Below, piece by piece: positions 1 through 6,869 of a DNA stretch of 46,075 bases. The stretch spans positions 1 to 46,075 of the forward strand of contig JAQYAV010000085.1 of assembly GCA_029338675.1 (NCBI GenBank), read 5' to 3'. The notes beneath the pieces are model-generated. The model was given only the letters and a program-made list of their open reading frames with translations, searched no databases and was not told the DNA's origin. A program made the translations under genes and the position numbers. Position 1 is the stretch's first letter, and every line of letters begins with the position of its first letter. Source of the stretch: Lachnospiraceae bacterium. GTDB taxonomy: Bacteria; Bacillota; Clostridia; Lachnospirales; Lachnospiraceae.

Positions 1-900
1 AGCTTTCATTCTGAAAAAAGCGTGCAAAAAGCCGTGGGAATCATGTTTGGAAGCACAGGAATAATGAGGAAATATAGGTAAATCACTTTGTGAGTCCACA
101 AGCATATATAAATCATAACCGTGATAAAAGCAATCACGAGATGAATCCCATCCGATATCGCAGTCGGGCTGGGAAAAGTAGCGGTCACATTTGCAGTCGG
201 TAATACCGTTTTCTTTGCATTTACAGACACGATGCTTACGTTCACGGTGTGAAGTAACAACGGGAGTTTCATCTCCGGCAAGTGCTAAAGCATTTTTATG
301 AATAAGTCCTTTATCGACAGAAATATCAAGGAATTCTTTTTTATAGATTTTAAACAGAGAAGCATACGGCTGATCATCTAAATGAAACGCAGTGTTTTCC
401 AACTCAGGGAGGAGTTCAGCAACGGTAACTTTTTCTACAGAATCAGCTTTTGTTCCTTTAGATTTAGGCTTTTTAACCTTTGTCTTAAGGGGATGGATAT
501 GAGAAGACATATGACTATCATCGGAGTCCCACAGACAACGGTTAATGAAATCATAAAAAGTTCCAACACCAGGAGTATTGCCTACTTCAAATCCACTAAG
601 AATGGCATAAAGAGGATTGATTTTAAGCTGAGCAGCCCATTCAGTTAAGGAAGTAACCTTAAAATCGATAGATAAAAGATAGGAACGCAGCATGCAGGAT
701 GGAGTTCTTGGAGCAGGACCAAATTTGGAGTATTTGTCTTTCATTAACTCATCTGTATATGACAAATCAAGATTCCAAAATCGTTCAATGACATCCCATG
801 TGGAACGTGCAAGAGCATCAGGATCAGGATAATATTTACGAAGATTAGTAACAACAAAGTTTTGGTAGTCAGAATGACTGCCACAGTTAACAGGTAACAT
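1..900 (-). CDS. IS transposase, DDE type, N-terminal 300 residues (cut by window edge)
   Basis: From an ATG at 900 an open frame of 300 codons runs to base 1 with no stop. The ribosome site GGAGGCG lies just upstream (TGTGGAGGCGATTTTTATG on the minus strand). The N-terminal third has the helical look of an IS4/IS1182-like DNA-binding region (LTEWAAQLKINPLYAILSGF, then VGTFYDFINR). Around residues 210-220 comes LALAGDETPVVTS, which probably carries the first catalytic Asp, followed by a Cys/His-rich stretch (HRVCKCKENG, then CKCDRYFSQPDC) and WDSSRDCFYHGYDLYMLVDS. This resembles transposases common in Lachnospiraceae genomes. I assign it to the DDE group with confidence but not to a named IS family. 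The remaining catalytic residues lie beyond the window. Confidence 0.8.
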   Translation of the reverse strand, partial: MLPVNCGSHSDYQNFVVTNLRKYYPDPDALARSTWDVIERFWNLDLSYTDELMKDKYSKFGPAPRTPSCMLRSYLLSIDFKVTSLTEWAAQLKINPLYAILSGFEVGNTPGVGTFYDFINRCLWDSDDSHMSSHIHPLKTKVKKPKSKGTKADSVEKVTVAELLPELENTAFHLDDQPYASLFKIYKKEFLDISVDKGLIHKNALALAGDETPVVTSHRERKHRVCKCKENGITDCKCDRYFSQPDCDIGWDSSRDCFYHGYDLYMLVDSQSDLPIFPHYSCASKHDSHGFLHAFFRMKA

Positions 901-1036
901 AAAAATCGCCTCCACATTGAAAAATATTTACCGCCGTGCGGACGGTTTCTTATTAATCAATAGGCGCAAAGCGCCGCATTTTTTGCGGTGTTTGTCAAGT
1001 GTTTTTTTAAAAAAAGTGGGGGATTTTATAAAAAAA

Positions 1037-1075
1037 GGAATCTGAAAGCCTTGAAATTACTGGCTTAGAGATTCC
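1037..1075 (-). terminator. Terminator-like hairpin facing the transposase
   Basis: Two-part stem: GGAATCT (1037-1043) with AGATTCC (1069-1075), and AAGCC (1046-1050) with GGCTT (1062-1066), loop of 11 nt. On the minus strand it is followed by a run of seven T (complement of 1030-1036). It would therefore stop leftward transcription before it enters the transposase gene. No minus-strand gene lies immediately to its right. Confidence 0.55.
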
Positions 1076-1112
1076 GAGAGATTATAAATAACTCAAGGAG
1101 GAAAAATAAATT

Positions 1113-1505
1113 ATGGAAAGAGTATTAGAATTTATTAAAAATGCAGAGGTTTACTATTTAGCAACAGTTGATGGTGATCAGCCAAGAGTAAGACCATTTG
1201 GAACAGTTAATATATTTGAAGGAAAGTTATACATTCAGACTGGAAAGGTAAAGGATGTATCTAAGCAAATCGCCGCTAATCCAAAGGTTGAGATATGTGC
1301 ATTTAAGGATGGAGAATGGCTTAGACTATCAGGAACATTAGTTGAAGACGATAGAAGAGAAGCAAAGCAGTCAATGTTAGATGCATATCCACATTTACAG
1401 GCAATGTATTCTGTAGATGATGGCAATACGCAGGTGTTATATTTCAAGGATGCTACAGCAGTATTCAGCAGATTTACAAATCCTATTACAGAAGAAAAAT
1501 TCTAG
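1113..1505 (+). CDS. Pyridoxamine 5'-phosphate oxidase-like FMN-binding protein
   Basis: 130 residues, the usual size for the short split-barrel flavin-binding family (PNPOx-like/NimA-like). The start has a clear AAGGAGG 9 nt upstream. Family-type features are the opening helix MERVLEFIKNAEVYYLATVD, the strand GDQPRVRPFGTVNIFEGKLYIQTG, the VSKQIAANPKVEICAF segment and the WLRLSGTL strand. Members bind FMN or F420 as dimers and act as reductases of small molecules. The true substrate is not known for this one, and it should not be called a vitamin B6 enzyme. It stands alone, ending in a strong terminator. Confidence 0.85.
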   Translation: MERVLEFIKNAEVYYLATVDGDQPRVRPFGTVNIFEGKLYIQTGKVKDVSKQIAANPKVEICAFKDGEWLRLSGTLVEDDRREAKQSMLDAYPHLQAMYSVDDGNTQVLYFKDATAVFSRFTNPITEEKF

Positions 1506-1526
1506 TAAGTAGAATATACATAAAAT

Positions 1527-1600
1527 TAATTAAGCGACAATATTACGTTACCCATATAAGTGTTTGGGAAAAGACATAATATTGTCGCTTAATTATTTTT
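1527..1600 (+). terminator. Rho-independent terminator after the FMN-binding protein
   Basis: A perfect 19-bp stem: TAATTAAGCGACAATATTA (1527-1545) pairs with 1577-1595, followed by ATTTTTT. The 31-nt loop is long, so part of the stem may be shared with other folds. Confidence 0.8.
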
Positions 1601-1712
1601 TGCTAGCGTTTCAGAAACAAAGTAAAGAGAAGGAGATATAAAAACAGCAGAAATAGAAACAAAGATAGAAATAAAGAAAAATAAAAATATGGTGGAGTGC
1701 GTCAAAAAAAGG

Positions 1713-1721
1713 TGCTATAAT
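1713..1721 (+). promoter_or_regulatory. Extended -10 promoter for the formate/nitrite channel
   Basis: TGCTATAAT matches the extended -10 consensus (TGnTATAAT), 38 nt before the start codon. No good -35 box is visible at the expected distance (TGGAGT at 1693-1698 is poor), which fits an extended -10 promoter. Confidence 0.55.
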
Positions 1722-1758
1722 ATAGTTCGTATGTCGTATTGAATGGAGGAGCTAATTA

Positions 1759-2610
1759 ATGGGTAACAATTTTAATACACCAAAAGAGGTAATTGAAGGC
1801 AATATATCAGGAGGAAAAGTCAAAGGAAATCTTCCTCTTGTTAAGATGATTCTATTAGGTATTATGGCAGGTGCATTTATCGCAATAGGAGGAGCAACTA
1901 GTAATACAGCGGTGCATGATATTTCTAATGTAGGTTTAGCTAGAACCTTGGCAGCAGCCATCTTCCCAGTTGGACTTATGATGATTGTATTTTGCGGTGG
2001 TGAGTTATTTACAGGAAACTGTATGATGTCTATGGCAGTTATGGACAAGCAGATTAAATTCCTTCAGATGATTAGGAATCTGGTTGTTGTATATATAAGT
2101 AACTTCATAGGAGCAATGATTGTTGATGTACTTATTGTATATTCAGGAAACTTAGATTATACAGCTGGTACACTTGGTGCATATACAATCAAGGTCGCAA
2201 TGGGCAAGGTAACAATTGATCCTATAAAGGGAATATGTTCAGGTATTCTTTGCAATATACTTGTATGTATGGCTATATTAATGGCTGGCTCTGCAAAGGA
2301 TATAGTTGGCAAAGTATTTGCTATCTTCTTCCCAATATTTGCATTTGTAATTGGCGGCTTTGAGCACTGTGTTGCTAATATGTACTATATTCCAGCTGGA
2401 ATTTTGGCTTCAAAACAGGCAAAATATGCTGATAAGGCAATGGAGTTATATGGATATACTGCAGAACAGATGAATAATCTATCGCCAAGTGGAATGCTTA
2501 AGAATCTTGTGCCTGTTACAATTGGTAACATAATTGGTGGCGCGATATTTGTAGGATTAACGTATTATTTTATACATATCAAAGAGTGGAACAAAACAAC
2601 CGAAAAATAA
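1759..2610 (+). CDS. Formate/nitrite transporter family channel (FocA/NirC type)
   Basis: 283 residues, normal for the pentameric FNT channels that move formate, nitrite or hydrosulfide across the cytoplasmic membrane. Visible features are the first membrane helix with IMAGAFIAIGGATSN, the family signature GGELFTGNCMM near residues 79-89, a second half with CSGILCNILVCMAILMAG, and a glycine-rich late helix FVIGGFEHCVANMYY. The two half-repeats match the six-helix aquaporin-like fold. The start follows GGAGGAG by 8 nt. In a mixed-acid fermenter formate export is the likely job, but nitrite or HS- cannot be ruled out from sequence. No pyruvate formate-lyase gene is nearby. Confidence 0.88.
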   Translation: MGNNFNTPKEVIEGNISGGKVKGNLPLVKMILLGIMAGAFIAIGGATSNTAVHDISNVGLARTLAAAIFPVGLMMIVFCGGELFTGNCMMSMAVMDKQIKFLQMIRNLVVVYISNFIGAMIVDVLIVYSGNLDYTAGTLGAYTIKVAMGKVTIDPIKGICSGILCNILVCMAILMAGSAKDIVGKVFAIFFPIFAFVIGGFEHCVANMYYIPAGILASKQAKYADKAMELYGYTAEQMNNLSPSGMLKNLVPVTIGNIIGGAIFVGLTYYFIHIKEWNKTTEK

Positions 2611-2671
2611 AAAAGGTAAGGTGGTTAGCAGGGAGTATATTATAACTGCCCCCTTTAAATTGGAGAATTAT

Positions 2672-3382
2672 ATGATTAAAGCAGTTTTATTTGATTTAGA
2701 TGGAACACTTTTACCTATGGATAATGAAGTGTTTACAAAAGTATATTTTAAGTTATTATGCAAGAAGCTTGCACCATATGGATATGAATCTGAAGAATTA
2801 ATTCAGACAATTTGGGCTGGTACAAAGAACATGGTAATGAACAATGGAACTATGACAAATGAGGAAGCATTTTGGAGCAAATTTGAAGAGATATATGGCA
2901 ATAAGGCGAAAACCGATAGATTAATTTTTGATGGATTTTACGAAAATGAATTTCAGGAAGCAAAATCTGTCTGTGGCTATAATGAGGCAAGCAAAGAAGT
3001 AGTAGATATATGTAAATCAAAGGGCGTTAAGGTTGCTCTTGCTACAAATCCAATATTTCCTTCTTATGCAACTGAAAGCAGAATGAGATGGGCAGGGTTA
3101 GATAAAGACGATTTTGAAATATACACTACTTACGAGAATATTGGTTACTCAAAACCAAACCTAAAGTACTATATTGAGATAATAAATCGATTAGGCGTTC
3201 AGGCAGATGAATGTATTATGATTGGAAATGATGTAGACGAGGATATGGTTGTTGAGGAGCTTGGAATGAAAGTATTTTTACTTTCTAATGATGTGATAAA
3301 CAAGAGCAATAAAGATATTTCGCAATATCCTTCAGGCGACTTTGAAGCACTTAAAAAGTTCTTGCAGGACGAATTAGCATAA
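2672..3382 (+). CDS. HAD-superfamily hydrolase (phosphatase-like)
   Basis: I start this at ATG 2672, which has GGAGA 7 nt upstream and places the catalytic motif normally near the N terminus. An in-frame GTG at 2621 would add 17 residues unlike the family. The 236-residue product has HAD motif I FDLDGTLLP (residues 7-15, nucleophile D8 and acid D10), a helical cap, motif III around SKPN and motif IV GNDVDEDM. It is likely a cytoplasmic phosphatase of small phosphorylated metabolites; the substrate is unknown. It lies 61 bp after the formate channel with no terminator between, so the two may be cotranscribed. Confidence 0.85.
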   Translation: MIKAVLFDLDGTLLPMDNEVFTKVYFKLLCKKLAPYGYESEELIQTIWAGTKNMVMNNGTMTNEEAFWSKFEEIYGNKAKTDRLIFDGFYENEFQEAKSVCGYNEASKEVVDICKSKGVKVALATNPIFPSYATESRMRWAGLDKDDFEIYTTYENIGYSKPNLKYYIEIINRLGVQADECIMIGNDVDEDMVVEELGMKVFLLSNDVINKSNKDISQYPSGDFEALKKFLQDELA

Positions 3383-3400
3383 ATAGTATGATGATTAATA

Positions 3401-3447
3401 AACTATCTTTTTCAGTACAAAATGTACTGTCTAAAGATAGTTTTTTT
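3401..3447 (+). terminator. Rho-independent terminator after the HAD hydrolase
   Basis: Stem AACTATCTTT (3401-3410) with AAAGATAGTT (3433-3442), plus an inner stem CAGTACA/TGTACTG (3413-3430), followed by seven T. Confidence 0.85.
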
Positions 3448-3473
3448 ATTTCACAGATTTTTCACAAAAATTA

Positions 3474-3500
3474 TTAGCACTCACTATTGACGAGTGCTAA
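3474..3500 (+). promoter_or_regulatory. CIRCE operator (HrcA binding site)
   Basis: Exact consensus: TTAGCACTC (3474-3482), a 9-nt spacer, GAGTGCTAA (3492-3500). HrcA bound here represses heat-shock genes in Firmicutes. It overlaps the -35 box of the hsp20 promoter, so repression by steric block is expected. Confidence 0.95.
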
Positions 3501-3515
3501 TAAAAGTGTTATAAC
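3487..3515 (+). promoter_or_regulatory. Sigma-A promoter of hsp20
   Basis: TTGACG (3487-3492), 17-bp spacer, TATAAC (3510-3515). The -35 box sits inside the CIRCE spacer and second arm. The predicted leader is about 105 nt before the start codon at 3629. Confidence 0.8.
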
Positions 3516-3628
3516 GTATATAGAACAAGGGAAACAATAGAAGATAGAAAGTGATGATAGATAATATAGTAAGTAGTTCCCTTGAAGAAACAATATGTGA
3601 GATATGAATTTGAAAGGAGCAATGGCTT

Positions 3629-4126
3629 ATGTTTATGACAAGTGTTAATGGTAGAGGATTATTTGAGGATTTATTTGATGACATTTTAGGTGAGATTACA
3701 CCAAGTGCTAAACCAGAGAAGAACTTTTCTTTAAGAAATGTAATGCAGACAGATATTATGGAAACACCAGAAGGATATCAATTATTAATGAACTTGCCAG
3801 GATATAGCAAGGAGAACATTGAAGCAGTAGTAGATAATGGATATTTAACTGTAACAGCAAAATGCAACCAAGGAAAGGACAACAGTGAATCAACTGAGGA
3901 AGCTACAGATAGTAATACTTCAGAAGCTACAAAGCAAGCAAGCAAGCCAAAGGTTGGCTATATCTGCAGAGAAAGATATGTAGAAAACTGTAAGAGAAGC
4001 TTCTATGTTGGAAATAACGTATCTAGAGATGATATTAAGGCATCATTTGAAAATGGAGTACTAGAGATTAACATTCCAAAGAAGGATAAACTTCCTAAGG
4101 AAGACAGAACTATAGCAATAAATTAG
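3629..4126 (+). CDS. Hsp20/alpha-crystallin small heat-shock protein
   Basis: 165 residues. The N terminus GRGLFEDLFDDILG is a typical variable arm. The alpha-crystallin domain runs from about residue 38 to 155: DIMETPEGYQLLMNLPGYSKENIEAVVDNGYLTVTA, then RSFYVGNNVSRDDIKASFENGVLEINIPK (the A-x-x-x-N-G-V-L signature). An acidic Ser/Thr-rich insertion (KDNSESTEEATDSNTSEA) splits the domain in the loop between two strands. These proteins form oligomers that hold unfolding proteins for refolding. An ATG at 3622 closer to the AAGGAG leads to a stop after 8 codons, so ATG 3629 is the start. Control by HrcA is shown by the upstream CIRCE. Confidence 0.92.
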   Translation: MFMTSVNGRGLFEDLFDDILGEITPSAKPEKNFSLRNVMQTDIMETPEGYQLLMNLPGYSKENIEAVVDNGYLTVTAKCNQGKDNSESTEEATDSNTSEATKQASKPKVGYICRERYVENCKRSFYVGNNVSRDDIKASFENGVLEINIPKKDKLPKEDRTIAIN

Positions 4127-4174
4127 TATCATAATTGGTAAAATTACTCAAAGAAAATTGAATAAAAATAAAAT

Positions 4175-4230
4175 GATCGCTTCATTTGATTATTTTTAGT
4201 TAAAATAACAATAGAAGCGGTCTTTTTTTA
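4175..4230 (+). terminator. Rho-independent terminator after hsp20
   Basis: Stem GATCGCTTC (4175-4183) with GAAGCGGTC (4214-4222, one G-U pair) followed by a run of T. Confidence 0.75.
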
Positions 4231-4419
4231 TAAAAAATTGTAAAAATGCATATAAAAAGTTTATTTTACAGTCTATTTATGTTACAATAACTGTAAGTCG
4301 GTATGTTTCGATATTAAGAAATATATCATGATATGCAAGTTTAATTTTGTATATCACATTTCTGTAATTGGCTATGCCAAAATACTAATACAGCAATTAA
4401 AAGTATATGGAGGGATTGT

Positions 4420-6468
4420 ATGGCAGATGGTGTTTTTATTGCAATTATAATTGTGGAAGCCCTTGCAATACTTGCTCTTGCAGGTGTGTTAATAGCGAAA
4501 AATATGGCGCACCAAAAGATCATGAGTAAAGCGCAAGAGATTGTTCAAGGTAAGCTTAATGTAGAAGATATTCAAGTTAATGGAAGCGAGAATATGTCTG
4601 CAGTTATGGCAAGTGCTTTTAACTCGATTAAGAGTAATTTGATGACTTTTGTTGAAGCGACAAAAGGAAATGTTGTAGTTCTTTCAGATGCTATAGATAC
4701 GTTATCTAAAAGTGTTGAAGCTAACCAGCAGGGTAATGAGCAGATAGCTGATGGTGTATCAGCAGTTGCAGTTAAGGCTAGTGAGCAGCTTGACTTAGTT
4801 AAAGAGAATCTTGACATTATTGAAGAGAATGGTGCAAAGATGGATGAAATTGATGCATCTATGAAGAATATAAAGAAGGTTCTTGATGATACTGTAAGCG
4901 TTTGCGAAGGTGGTTTACAGAACCTTTCAAGTTACGAATCTGATATGGAAGTCGTAACTTTGGATTTGAATAACATCAATGAAATCCTTAATGAATTTAA
5001 TGATGAAATTGCGAGAATTGAAGAGGTTGGAGATTTCATTATTGGAGTAAGTGAACAGCTTAGACTCTTGGCATTTAATGCATCAATTGAAGCAGCAAGA
5101 GCAGGTCAGGCAGGAAAAGGCTTCGCAGTTGTTGCTGACGAGATGAATGAGATGTCAGTAAAGACAAAAGAGGGCATGGGACGTATCAACGAAATCGTTA
5201 AGGAGATTATTGATACAAGCAAGCAGGTTAACGTTAGCATTAAGACTTGTGAGAATAGATTTAACGAGAGTAAGGATACATTTACAATAGTTAATAAATC
5301 CTTCAAGTCAATTAATCAGCATTCTAATAAGATTAACGATAAGATTAATGATATTTCTGATAAGATTGATGTTATTGCAAATAATTCAGATTTATCAAAG
5401 GAAAAGGCAGCAAACTTGTACGATGCTTCTATTGCAATTAGTGAGAATACACGTGAGATTGCAGCTGCTTCTCAGGAAACTGCTGCTGAATCAAGCCAGA
5501 TTGGTGCAAATGTTGATGCACTTGGCAATATGCTTACAGGAATTCAGAATCTTCTTAAGCAGTTTAGTACTGCAGTTGTTCCTATTGAAAAAGACAGAGC
5601 TAAGAAGGTTAAGATTGCAGTTATGAGTATGCTTGATAATGATTTCTGGTATGGTGTTCGTAGAGGTATCTACTATGCGCAGAAAGAGCTTTCAGATAGA
5701 AATGCTGAAGTAGACTATATGATTTGTGGTGGCGTTGAAGATTTGGATTCACAGGTTAGAGGCTATGTTGAAAACTGCATAGCAGATAACTTTGATGCAA
5801 TTGTTTTACCTGGTTTCCTTGGTGGTGCTAATGATCAACTTAAGGAAGCAATTAGTAAGGGAATTAAGGTTGTAACATATAACTGTGATTGTGCTCCTGA
5901 GATTAAGCGTGTTGCTTGTTTTAGCCCTGATTCACAGTGTGCAGGTATAATGGCAGCTAAGGCAACTGAAAGATTCCTTAACAAATCTGGTAGGGTTGGT
6001 ATTATCTATGGTGACCTTACTGTTGGTGTTTATACTGAACGAAAGGAAACATTTGAGAATTATTTAGCTGGTAATAAGAATATAAAGATTGTTAAGTGTG
6101 TAGAGTCTTTAGAGTCACCAGAGGATACATATAACAAGGCTATAGACATGATTAAGACTACACCAGACTTAGATGTAATATACTTAGTAACTGGTTTCCC
6201 ATTAGATGTTGCAAGAGCAATTGTTGACACTGGCTCAATCGGAAGAGTTTCACTTGTATCATTTGATCATAGTAAGGAAATCTACGATTACATTAAGAAG
6301 GGGGTTATTGCAGCAGCAATTGGACAGGATCCATTTGGTCAGGGACATGATCCAATTATTTCGATTTACAACAACATTGTTACTAATTCTCCTTTTGCAA
6401 CAGATCATATTGCATGTAGATTATCGGTTGTAGATAAATCTAATGTAAATACTCTCGTAGATGCTTAA
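4420..6468 (+). CDS. Chemoreceptor (MCP) with a C-terminal periplasmic-binding-protein-like domain
   Basis: 682 residues. Residues 5-30 form one membrane helix ([20 protein letters not shown]) and there is no extracellular loop or second helix. A degenerate HAMP-like stretch follows (about 31-75), then a long coiled coil with the MCP tip motif [20 protein letters not shown] near residues 219-238, which contacts CheA and CheW. From about residue 396 to the end is a type I sugar-binding-protein/LacI-like fold: [77 protein letters not shown]. With this topology the binding domain should lie in the cytoplasm. Ordinary chemoreceptors put the sensor outside and N-terminal. The ligand is probably a sugar or similar small molecule; this is inference. 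Start follows GGAGGGA. No flagellar or che genes are in the window. Confidence 0.88.
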   Translation: MADGVFIAIIIVEALAILALAGVLIAKNMAHQKIMSKAQEIVQGKLNVEDIQVNGSENMSAVMASAFNSIKSNLMTFVEATKGNVVVLSDAIDTLSKSVEANQQGNEQIADGVSAVAVKASEQLDLVKENLDIIEENGAKMDEIDASMKNIKKVLDDTVSVCEGGLQNLSSYESDMEVVTLDLNNINEILNEFNDEIARIEEVGDFIIGVSEQLRLLAFNASIEAARAGQAGKGFAVVADEMNEMSVKTKEGMGRINEIVKEIIDTSKQVNVSIKTCENRFNESKDTFTIVNKSFKSINQHSNKINDKINDISDKIDVIANNSDLSKEKAANLYDASIAISENTREIAAASQETAAESSQIGANVDALGNMLTGIQNLLKQFSTAVVPIEKDRAKKVKIAVMSMLDNDFWYGVRRGIYYAQKELSDRNAEVDYMICGGVEDLDSQVRGYVENCIADNFDAIVLPGFLGGANDQLKEAISKGIKVVTYNCDCAPEIKRVACFSPDSQCAGIMAAKATERFLNKSGRVGIIYGDLTVGVYTERKETFENYLAGNKNIKIVKCVESLESPEDTYNKAIDMIKTTPDLDVIYLVTGFPLDVARAIVDTGSIGRVSLVSFDHSKEIYDYIKKGVIAAAIGQDPFGQGHDPIISIYNNIVTNSPFATDHIACRLSVVDKSNVNTLVDA

Positions 6469-6593
6469 GTTTCTTAACGGGATCGCTGATATGTGCAAAG
6501 AAAGTTGATAATAAAGTCGACGTATGTACCTTAAGTAGTCTTTGCTAGACTTGCTGAAGATAGTTATAAAATATAATAATTAGAACATAATAT
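6469..6593. other. Non-coding spacer after the MCP gene
   Basis: I see no gene or clear signal between the MCP stop and the terminator stem at 6594. The whole gene-free stretch 6469-6839 holds this spacer, two terminators and the 39-bp tandem repeat. Confidence 0.5.
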
Positions 6594-6668
6594 AAGGCTA
6601 GATATATATGTAATCCAAACTGTTAGTTAATATAACAGCTTGGGAAGCGTATAATATCTAGCCTTTTT
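6594..6668 (+). terminator. Rho-independent terminator of the MCP gene
   Basis: Stem AAGGCTAGATAT (6594-6605) with ATATCTAGCCTT (6654-6665), then TTTAT. The loop contains a smaller hairpin CTGTTA/TAACAG near 6620-6637. Confidence 0.75.
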
Positions 6669-6679
6669 ATTTCAATAAA

Positions 6680-6717
6680 ATAAGACTTCCACTTATAGGA
6701 ATAAGTGAAAGCCTTAT
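6680..6717 (-). terminator. Likely terminator of the xylanase gene (may work both ways)
   Basis: Imperfect 17-bp stem (6680-6696 with 6701-6717; core CCACTTAT/ATAAGTG) with a 4-nt loop. On the minus strand it is followed by TTTTATT. It lies beyond the tandem repeats that trail the xylanase stop codon. Confidence 0.55.
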
Positions 6718-6752
6718 TAATTTTGCAATATGTAAATTATAATTCTATTGCT

Positions 6753-6869
6753 AATTAAGTATTATTTTACCAACTTAATATTACTGATGTAAATTAAGTA
6801 TTATTTCACTGACTTAATATTACCGATGTTAATTAAGTATTATTTTACTAACTTAAGAGTACCGAAGTT
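6753..6869 (-). repeat. Three tandem 39-bp copies of the xylanase 3' end, including the stop codon
   Basis: Copies begin at 6753, 6792 and 6831 (period exactly 39). The copy at 6831-6869 is the genuine end of the xylanase gene and encodes NFGTLKLVK-stop. Read in the same frame, the middle copy gives NIGNIKSVK-stop and the last YISNIKLVK-stop. Each unit also has an inverted repeat TTAAGT (12 nt) ACTTAA around the stop codon. Because 39 is a multiple of 3, readthrough would stay in frame. Confidence 0.9.

Larger units (their letters stand above)
1..1075 (-). mobile_element. Insertion sequence, partial (left part outside window)
   Basis: A transposase gene reads leftward off the window edge. 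Its non-coding head (about 901-1075) holds short inverted repeats (CCGCA/TGCGG at 974-988, a T7A7 palindrome at 1002-1015) and a terminator-like hairpin at 1037-1075. The exact right end and any target-site duplication cannot be called because the other end is missing. The boundary at 1075 is an inference from the hairpin and from the next gene's leader starting just after it. Confidence 0.6.

Noticed and set aside
2621-2671. Upstream GTG start of the HAD hydrolase
   Set aside because: Weak ribosome site, and it would put 17 unusual residues before the catalytic motif; ATG 2672 has GGAGA at good spacing.
4230-4419. Sigma-28-type flagellar promoter for the chemoreceptor
   Set aside because: No convincing TAAA-N15-GCCGATAA pattern was found; only a TACAAT box with a poor -35.
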